Source: DATCJU01 sp036562635 (GTDB lineage Bacteria > Actinomycetota > Actinomycetes > Mycobacteriales > Pseudonocardiaceae). Taken from it: a DNA stretch of 54,495 nt. Positions 49,464-54,495 of this stretch are shown piece after piece (position 1 is the first letter of the stretch; the number at the start of each line of letters is the position of its first letter). The stretch is from positions 1 through 54,495 of the forward strand of contig DATCJU010000167.1 in the NCBI GenBank assembly GCA_036562635.1. The letters run 5' to 3'. The notes beneath the pieces were generated by a model. It saw only the letters and a program-made list of their open reading frames with translations. It did not search any database and had not been told where the DNA came from. The translations under genes and the position numbers were made by a program.

Positions 49464-49625
49464 GGGCCGGTGGAACGGGGTGCCGGTCCGGGTGCGGAAC
49501 CGGTGGCGGCGGTGGTCGTGTGTGGCCCCAGCGGTTGTCGAGTCGGGTGGCGCAGCATGGGGCGGCCGTGGCGCCGCGTCGCAGGACGGGGACGGCCCGG
49601 CGTGCGGATTCCCCAGGAGGAGGAC

Positions 49626-50312
49626 GTGGTGGGCGAGCAGCGCATCGCACTGGTGACCGGGGCCAACCGGGGACTCGGCCGAGCCGTGGCGGCCCTGCTG
49701 CACCGGCAGGGGGTGCAGGTCGTCCTCGCGGCCAGGGACGGGACGCAGGCCAAGGAGGCGGCCGAGGAGCTGGGGCGGGGGGCCCGTGCCGTTCAGCTCG
49801 ACGTCACCGACCCCGACGAGGTGCTGCGCGCCCGTGACGAGATCGGCCGGGTCGACATCCTGGTGAGCAACGCGGGGGTGCTGTTGGACGCCGGCCACGA
49901 CCCGCTGACGGTCCCGTTGGAGCTGGTGGAGCGCACCCTGGCGGTGAACCTGGTGGGCAGTTGGCGGGTGGCCCAGGCCTTCCTGCCCGGCATGGTGGAA
50001 CGGGGCTGGGGGCGGGTCGTGTTCGTCTCCAGCGGTACCGGGGCGTTCAGCAACGGGCTGTTCACCGGTACGCCCGGCTACTCCGTGTCGAAGACGGCGC
50101 TCAACGGCCTGACCACCATGTTGGCCGCGCAGACCCGGGGGACCGGGGTGCTGGTCAACGCGGTCAATCCCGGTCCCACCCGGACCCGGATGATGCCCAA
50201 GGCACAGCGCTCACCGGAGGAGTCGGCCGTGGACATCGTCCACGCCGCGACGCTGCCCGACGACGGTCCCACCGGGGCGTTCCTGCGGGGACAGCGGCAG
50301 ATCCCCTGGTGA
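49626..50312 (+). CDS. SDR family oxidoreductase (second)
   Basis: A 228-residue classical short-chain dehydrogenase: TGANRGLGRA cofactor loop, SNAGVLLDAG, catalytic Ser136, Tyr152 and Lys156 in YSVSKTAL, and NAVNPGPTRTRM after it. It is shorter than FabG-like ketoreductases and resembles carbonyl reductases. It probably reduces a ketone or quinone of the aglycone. Two adjacent GTG codons (49626, 49629) follow AGGAGGAGG; either may start. It is divergent from the glycosyltransferase gene and ends 26 bp before the convergent second SARP gene. Confidence 0.9.
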   Translation: MVGEQRIALVTGANRGLGRAVAALLHRQGVQVVLAARDGTQAKEAAEELGRGARAVQLDVTDPDEVLRARDEIGRVDILVSNAGVLLDAGHDPLTVPLELVERTLAVNLVGSWRVAQAFLPGMVERGWGRVVFVSSGTGAFSNGLFTGTPGYSVSKTALNGLTTMLAAQTRGTGVLVNAVNPGPTRTRMMPKAQRSPEESAVDIVHAATLPDDGPTGAFLRGQRQIPW

Positions 50313-50337
50313 CACCGGCCGGGACCGGCCCGGCGCG

Positions 50338-52281
50338 TCAGCCGACGGCCCGGGGGAGGGGGAGGGCCTCGGAGACGCCGAACACGGTGGTCTCGAAGCG
50401 CCGAGCCGCCGGCAGGCTGGCCAGCAGTTCGGTGTCGGTGCGGCGTTCCCGGGCGTAGACCCTGATCAGCGGGTGACAGGAGTACTGCGGCTCGTCGAAC
50501 TCGGTCTGCTCCGCCCCGTGGTCGGCGCGGAGCAGGCTGCGCTCGACGAGCCGGCCGAGCAGGGTCTCGCAGGAGGAGACGCCGTAGTGGAGCACGCTGT
50601 CGAGCAGGTGCGGGGTCACGGCGAACCGGTGGAGGGCACCGAGCGCGTGCAACGTGGTCCGCTCGTCGGGGGCGAGGGCCCGGTAGCTGGTGTCGAAGCG
50701 TTCGCGCACGTCCAGCTCACCGAAGCGCAGGTCGTCCAACCGGGCCTGTCCCTGGTGCAGTCGTTCCAGCAGTTCGGTGACCCGGCGCTCGTTGCTGTGC
50801 GCCATGTGGCCCGCCGCGCAGCGCACGGCCAGGGGGAGGTTGCCGCACAGCTGGACGATCCGCTCGGCGCCGGCCCGGTTGACCCGTAATCCGGCGTCCT
50901 CGCCCGCCGAGAGCAGCAGCTGGACGGCGTCGGCGGTGTCGAGCACGTCCAGTTCGACGGTGCGGGCACCGGGCAGCCCGGTGAGGTGGTGGCGGCTGGT
51001 CACGATGACGGCGCACCCGCTGCCTCCGGGCAGCAACGGCCACACCTGGGCGGCGGTGGCGGCGTCGTCGAGGACGAGGAGGACCTTGCGGTGAGCGCTC
51101 CAGGTTCGGGCCAGGGTGGCTCGTTCGTCCAGGTCCTCGGGGAGCTGGTGCCCGGGGACGCCCACCGAGCGCAGGAAGCGGCCCAGGATCTCACCCGGAT
51201 CGCAGGGGCTCTCGCTGCTGCCACGTAAGTCGGCGTAGAGCTGGCCGTCGGGGAACCGGTCGGCGATACGGTGTGCCAGCCGCAGCGCCAGGGCGCTCTT
51301 GCCCACTCCCGGCATACCGGTGACCAGCAGTACCCGCAGGCTCCGGTCCGGGCCGTGGTCGCCGGACAGCAGCCACTCCTCGGCGCGGCGGAGCTGGTCG
51401 GTGCGACCGACGAAGTCGGCGGTGTCCGGGGGGAGCTGGGCCGGGGGCCCGAACTCGGGGCGGGTGACGGTGGCGATCGCACGTCGGGGCTCGGAGGTGG
51501 GTGCCTGGACGGGAGGGTCGCAGATCTCCGGGTCGGCGAGCAGGGCGCGGTGGAGCTGCTGCAGCCGGGTGGACGGTTCCAGGCCGAGCTCGTCGATCAT
51601 GAGCCGGCGCAGTCGCTGGAACTCGGCGAGGGCCTCGCAGCGACGGTCGCTGCGGTGCAGGGCGATCATGAGCTGACGGTGGAAGCCCTCGTGCACGGTG
51701 TGGGTGCGGGTCAGCTCCTTCAGCTCACTGATGAGCTGCTGGTGCCGGCCGAGTTCCAGGTCGGCCTCGATCCGGTCCTCCAGGGTGCGCAGCCGGGTCT
51801 CCTCCAGCCGGATGGCGTGTGCGGTGAGCAGTTCCCCACCCCGGATGCCGGCCAGAGCCGGTCCCCGCCACAGGGCGAGTGCCTGGGTGCAGGCCCGGGA
51901 GGCGCGTTCGGGCTGCCCGGCCGCCAAGGCCTCACGTCCCTCGGCGGCGAGTTGCTCGAACCGGTGCAGGTCGAGGTTGGTGTCGGGGATCGTCGCCACG
52001 TACCCGTTGGGTCGGGTGTGCAGCACCCCCTCGTCCTCGTCCGCTCCGTTGTGGGCGAGCAGTTTGCGCAGCTTATAGATGTAGGTCTGCAGGGTGGTCA
52101 GCGCGCTGCGCGGCGGGCACTGCCCCCAGAGTTCGTCGACCAGTTCGTCGGTCTGGACCAGTCTGTTGCGCCGGAGGACGAGCAGGGAGAGGACGGCGCG
52201 CAGTTTCGGGGCTCGGGGAGTGAGATCGTGCCCGTCTCGGGTGACCTCCAAGGGGCCGAGTAAGCCGAACTGCACGCGCAT
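50338..52281 (-). CDS. SARP family activator with BTAD and NB-ARC domains (second)
   Basis: A 647-residue activator with the same layout as the one at 14674: winged helix (residues about 5-95), BTAD (about 100-250), linker, and NB-ARC ATPase (P loop GMPGVGKSALAL, then KVLLVLDDA), with a helical C-terminus. GGGAG before ATG 52281 is good. Codon 7 is TTA (52261-52263), an early bldA-type checkpoint. The gene is divergent from the uncharacterised gene at 52589. Whether the two SARPs share target sites or act in series is open. Confidence 0.93.
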   Translation of the reverse strand: MRVQFGLLGPLEVTRDGHDLTPRAPKLRAVLSLLVLRRNRLVQTDELVDELWGQCPPRSALTTLQTYIYKLRKLLAHNGADEDEGVLHTRPNGYVATIPDTNLDLHRFEQLAAEGREALAAGQPERASRACTQALALWRGPALAGIRGGELLTAHAIRLEETRLRTLEDRIEADLELGRHQQLISELKELTRTHTVHEGFHRQLMIALHRSDRRCEALAEFQRLRRLMIDELGLEPSTRLQQLHRALLADPEICDPPVQAPTSEPRRAIATVTRPEFGPPAQLPPDTADFVGRTDQLRRAEEWLLSGDHGPDRSLRVLLVTGMPGVGKSALALRLAHRIADRFPDGQLYADLRGSSESPCDPGEILGRFLRSVGVPGHQLPEDLDERATLARTWSAHRKVLLVLDDAATAAQVWPLLPGGSGCAVIVTSRHHLTGLPGARTVELDVLDTADAVQLLLSAGEDAGLRVNRAGAERIVQLCGNLPLAVRCAAGHMAHSNERRVTELLERLHQGQARLDDLRFGELDVRERFDTSYRALAPDERTTLHALGALHRFAVTPHLLDSVLHYGVSSCETLLGRLVERSLLRADHGAEQTEFDEPQYSCHPLIRVYARERRTDTELLASLPAARRFETTVFGVSEALPLPRAVG

Positions 52282-52418
52282 GTGGCCGCTCCCTCACAGG
52301 GATGCTCCCCTCGTGCGGGTGTCGCACGATGAGGTGATCAACTACCCAGCGGCAGCAAACCACTACGGAAAGCATCACACAAGCGGGAGACGAGGGCTTA
52401 ATCCTTTCGTCATGACCC

Positions 52419-52431
52419 CAGGTAATACCTG
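52419..52431. promoter_or_regulatory. 13-bp palindrome between second SARP and the 52589 gene
   Basis: CAGGTAATACCTG is a perfect 6-1-6 palindrome in an AT-rich stretch of the 307-bp divergent region, 138 bp upstream of the SARP start. A candidate operator for control of the SARP gene. Confidence 0.45.
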
Positions 52432-52484
52432 AGCATTACTCGTCAGTAGCCTGTCACATTGCGTGCCTGCTCCGGATGGGTAGT

Positions 52485-52513
52485 TCACCTACAAAGATTC
52501 TTGGTGTCATAAT
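52485..52513 (+). promoter_or_regulatory. Sigma-70-like promoter candidate before the 52589 gene
   Basis: TTCACC (52485-52490) and CATAAT (52508-52513) are separated by 17 bp, a good housekeeping-type promoter match in this GC-rich genome. ATTCTTG is repeated at 52497 and 52512. The leader to ATG 52589 is about 70 nt. Confidence 0.5.
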
Positions 52514-52588
52514 TCTTGAAGGAGAAACTGTCTGCCCGGTCGACATCGGAGTGGCCAGCGGCTGGGTCGACGGAGGGTGGTGCCGTAG

Positions 52589-53401
52589 ATGGACACCGAG
52601 AGCCGGCTCCCGACGGACGAGCTGCTCCAGATGTCGCTGACCGATGTGCGGTGCCAGGACCGGTACATGGTCGGGGAGCAGATCCGTGCCCTCGCCCTGG
52701 CCCGTGAGGTGCTGTCCGACCCCGGCACGTTCGTGCTCTCCGGACCGATCGCGGTGTGGCGGCGCCGCATCCGCCACGGGGTCGTGCCCACCGGCCCCAC
52801 CTGGCAGGCGACCTCGTTGCGCGGCTGGCTGGTGTGTCTCGACGAACCCGACCGCCCCGTCGGTCCGGTGCTGAACAACCTGACCCCCGGCACCCTGCCC
52901 GAGGCCCTGATCGAGTTCGTCGCGCTCGCCGAACGTCTCTCCGCCGGGCGACCCCACGAACGGCTCGTGCTCGTCGAGCAGCGGTTCGTCCCACCCGAGG
53001 CGTCGGTGCTGGCCGAGGTGCACCGCCTGGCCCGTCGCCTGCGGCTGCGCGCCTGCTGGGGCGTGGCCGAGCAGCTCGCCGACCCCGTGTACTACGACGA
53101 GTTCGTACTGGCCGCGCCCGGGTCGGACCCGGAGGAGACCGACGGACTGTCACCGCACCGCCTGGTGATCCTGCACGAGCGCGTCGTCAGCAAACCCACC
53201 GCCACCCTGGCCCAGCTCGGCGGCACCGAGACCAGGCCGGTACCGATCCACCGCCAGGACGTGCCGGTGCTGGACTACCACACCGCCCGCTCGCTCGGGA
53301 CGGTGGCCCTGGCCATCGCCGACCGACTGCGCCAGGACGCCGAGCTGGAGCTGCGACTGCGGAAGAGCGGCCCGTACCTGGTGAGCTGCCAGCCGATCTG
53401 A
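52589..53401 (+). CDS. Uncharacterised protein of the PKS cluster
   Basis: A 270-residue soluble protein I do not recognise. It is rich in Leu/Arg/Glu helices (EQIRALALAREVLSDPGTFV, ALIEFVALAERLSAGRPHER) with beta strands around GPIAVWRRRIRHG and LVILHERVV, and no signal peptide or membrane helix. ATG 52589 is the first possible start because a stop codon precedes it directly; the GGAGGG is 12 bases away. It lies between the second SARP and the cyclase-cupin-KS operon with its own promoter and terminator, so it may be a pathway enzyme or regulator. Confidence 0.75.
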   Translation: MDTESRLPTDELLQMSLTDVRCQDRYMVGEQIRALALAREVLSDPGTFVLSGPIAVWRRRIRHGVVPTGPTWQATSLRGWLVCLDEPDRPVGPVLNNLTPGTLPEALIEFVALAERLSAGRPHERLVLVEQRFVPPEASVLAEVHRLARRLRLRACWGVAEQLADPVYYDEFVLAAPGSDPEETDGLSPHRLVILHERVVSKPTATLAQLGGTETRPVPIHRQDVPVLDYHTARSLGTVALAIADRLRQDAELELRLRKSGPYLVSCQPI

Positions 53402-53473
53402 CCCACCGACACCCCCGAGACCGGTTCGGGCCGGTACCCGACTCCCGGGGCCCCTGCCCGGCACGCCCCCTTC

Positions 53474-53503
53474 CGCCACCCGGTACCCGACCACCGGGTG
53501 GCG
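53474..53503 (+). terminator. Hairpin terminator after the 52589 gene
   Basis: CGCCACCCGGT (53474-53484) pairs perfectly with 53493-53503 over an 8-nt loop, 72 bp after the stop. Confidence 0.75.
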
Positions 53504-53553
53504 TCGTCGTGTCCGGGCCCCACGACGCGCGCCACCTTCGCCCACGTGCGGTC

Positions 53554-53581
53554 TCGATCGCCCTGGAGCGCAGTTCGAGCA
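53554..53581 (+). promoter_or_regulatory. SARP heptamer repeats of the cyclase-cupin-KS operon
   Basis: TCGATCG (53554), TGGAGCG (53564) and TCGAGCA (53575) form three heptamers at 10- and 11-bp steps, 64-91 bp before the cyclase ATG. This operon leads into the minimal PKS. The -10 region 8 bp downstream (GCATGC) is weak. Confidence 0.6.
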
Positions 53582-53644
53582 GGTCTCCAGCATGCCCTGT
53601 GAGCCTGAGCGGGCCAGTTCGCACACGCCCGCAGGAGGCCGACG

Positions 53645-53980
53645 ATGCACCGGACGTTGATCGTCGCCAGGTTGAGGACCGACGATCCACAGAAGATCGC
53701 CGACGTCTTCGCCGAATCCGACGCCACGGAACTGCCGCACATGGTCGGTGTGTCGCGGCGGACCCTGTTCCACTTCCACGACCTCTACTTCCACCTCGTG
53801 GAGGCGGACAAGGACATCAACCCCAGCCTCTACAAGGCGCGGAGCACCGATCTCTACCAGGACATCCACGAGCGCCTTCTGCCTCTCGTGTCGCCCTACG
53901 ACCCGAACTGGAAGGAACCCAAGGACGCCATGGCCACACCGTTCTACGTGTGGACGCCGGAGCAGGGGAGGATCCTGTGA
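53645..53980 (+). CDS. TcmI family type II polyketide cyclase
   Basis: A 111-residue ferredoxin-like cyclase. HRTLIVARLRTDDPQKIADV and MVGVSRRTLFHFHDLYFHLV are the typical TcmI blocks, and the length matches the family. It would fold and cyclise a late ring of the poly-beta-ketone, as TcmI does for the last ring of tetracenomycin F1. AGGAGG six bases before ATG 53645 is strong. It is the first gene of an operon; the stop overlaps the cupin start by four bases (GTGA). Confidence 0.92.
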   Translation: MHRTLIVARLRTDDPQKIADVFAESDATELPHMVGVSRRTLFHFHDLYFHLVEADKDINPSLYKARSTDLYQDIHERLLPLVSPYDPNWKEPKDAMATPFYVWTPEQGRIL

Positions 53981-54435
53981 CCGCCACCCAGCAGCCCTCG
54001 ACCGGGGAGAACCAGACCGCCCCCGCCAAGGTCAACGTCGACGACGTCGTGGCCAACCGGCGCCGCGGTGGCGACATCCGGGTCACCCTCAGCCCGAAGA
54101 CGGTGGGCTGCACCTCCGGCTTCGGCGGGGTGCTCCGGCTCGGCCCCGGCGAGTTCGTCGCCGAGCACTACCACCCCTACTCCGAGGAGTTCCTGCACGT
54201 GGTGCGGGGCGACCTGGAGATGCGGCTGAACGGTGAGCCCGTCCGGCTCGGGCCCGGTGACTCGTTGCTGGTGCCGATCGGTGTGCGGCACCGGCTGGTG
54301 AACGTCGGCACCGAGGAGGCGCACGCGGTGTTCCACCTCTCGCCGCTGGCGCCGCGGCCGGACCTGGGCCACGTGGACACCGAGCCGCTGCCGGCCCCCG
54401 AGCAGCCCAATCCGGACGTCGGAGGGCGGCGGTGA
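53977..54435 (+). CDS. Cupin-domain polyketide cyclase-like protein
   Basis: A 152-residue single-cupin protein. The metal site is complete: GEFVAEHYHPYSEEFLHVVR gives His64, His66 and Glu70/71, and GVRHRLVN gives His105. Cupins of this type stand next to the minimal PKS in pentangular and angucycline clusters and help first-ring or multi-ring cyclisation. It overlaps both neighbours by four bases (GTGA), so cyclase, cupin and ketosynthase are translationally coupled. Confidence 0.9.
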   Translation: MTATQQPSTGENQTAPAKVNVDDVVANRRRGGDIRVTLSPKTVGCTSGFGGVLRLGPGEFVAEHYHPYSEEFLHVVRGDLEMRLNGEPVRLGPGDSLLVPIGVRHRLVNVGTEEAHAVFHLSPLAPRPDLGHVDTEPLPAPEQPNPDVGGRR

Positions 54436-54495
54436 CCAGACGAGCCGTCATCACCGGCATCGGCGTGGTGGCGCCGGGCGGGGTGGGACGGGAGG
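54432..54495 (+). CDS. Ketosynthase alpha subunit (start only, cut by the right edge)
   Basis: Only 21 codons are visible: TRRAVITGIGVVAPGGVGRE, the standard N-terminus of beta-ketoacyl synthases of the type II PKS KS-alpha kind. The catalytic Cys and His are beyond the window. The GTG at 54432 overlaps the cupin stop. By the usual gene order, the chain-length factor and acyl carrier protein genes should follow. Confidence 0.85.
   Translation, partial: MTRRAVITGIGVVAPGGVGRE

Noticed and set aside
1..54495. CRISPR array, phage or insertion sequence
   Set aside because: I saw no regularly spaced identical repeats, no integrase or transposase frame and no target-site duplications. The only tandem repeats are the short SARP heptamers.

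Overview
The window is high-GC (about 70% or more) DNA with GTG starts, compact operons, SARP-type regulators and TTA codons in regulatory genes. This points to a filamentous actinomycete. A Pseudonocardiales-like strain is a guess from general style; no taxonomic marker was tested.

Positions 1-14170 look like ordinary chromosome. In order: a frameshifted NACHT/STAND-type NTPase running off the left edge, an SMR efflux protein, a Bcp peroxiredoxin, a Ser/Thr/Pro-rich membrane-anchored protein, a tRNA gene with a Leu (UAG) anticodon but a short variable arm, a small membrane protein behind a perfect 20-bp palindrome, a DUF3618 protein, a TetR regulator, a hypothetical protein, a MobA-like nucleotidyltransferase, a DAO-Rieske oxidoreductase, a second Pro/Thr-rich anchored protein, a DUF3048 lipoprotein, a membrane metallophosphoesterase, and MalQ, which ends in a very strong hairpin.

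From 14674 to the right edge lies most of a type II (aromatic) polyketide gene cluster. The ketosynthase alpha gene has only just begun when the window ends, so the minimal PKS, and probably sugar genes, lie to the right. Visible parts: two large SARP-NB-ARC activators (14674-16611, 50338-52281); a flavin-dependent phenol halogenase; an asparagine-synthetase-like amidotransferase; three related methyltransferases; three group A flavin monooxygenases; a P450 with a 3Fe-4S-type ferredoxin; two SchA/CurD-like proteins, a TcmI-type cyclase and a cupin; two SDR reductases; a beta-hydroxyacid-dehydrogenase-like reductase; an LLM (F420/flavin) oxidoreductase; a DUF1772 anthrone-oxygenase-like protein; two exported multicopper oxidases; a TenA-like protein without the thiaminase cysteine; a macrolide-type glycosyltransferase; and MFS, POT and cation/proton antiporter transport genes. 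Together these suggest a chlorinated, O-methylated, nitrogen-containing, highly oxidised and probably glycosylated polycyclic aromatic of the pentangular polyphenol / polycyclic xanthone kind (compare lysolipin, xantholipin and kibdelone). That product class is inferred, not shown.

Regulation is unusually legible. Heptamers of the TCGAGNN type spaced 11 bp apart, the known arrangement for SARP binding, occur before the VOC, halogenase, SDR-operon, P450-operon, glycosyltransferase-operon and cyclase/KS-operon genes. The best site is a triple repeat sitting exactly 8 bp before a TTACGT element. Both SARP genes carry an early TTA codon, as do one multicopper oxidase gene and one secreted-protein gene, so a bldA-type tRNA may gate the pathway. 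Strong hairpin terminators separate almost every operon.

A short stretch in the middle (about 32066-33125: a small HhH-like protein and a frameshifted maleylpyruvate-isomerase-like gene) looks unrelated to the pathway. Exact gene starts are inferences from ribosome-binding sites and family lengths.
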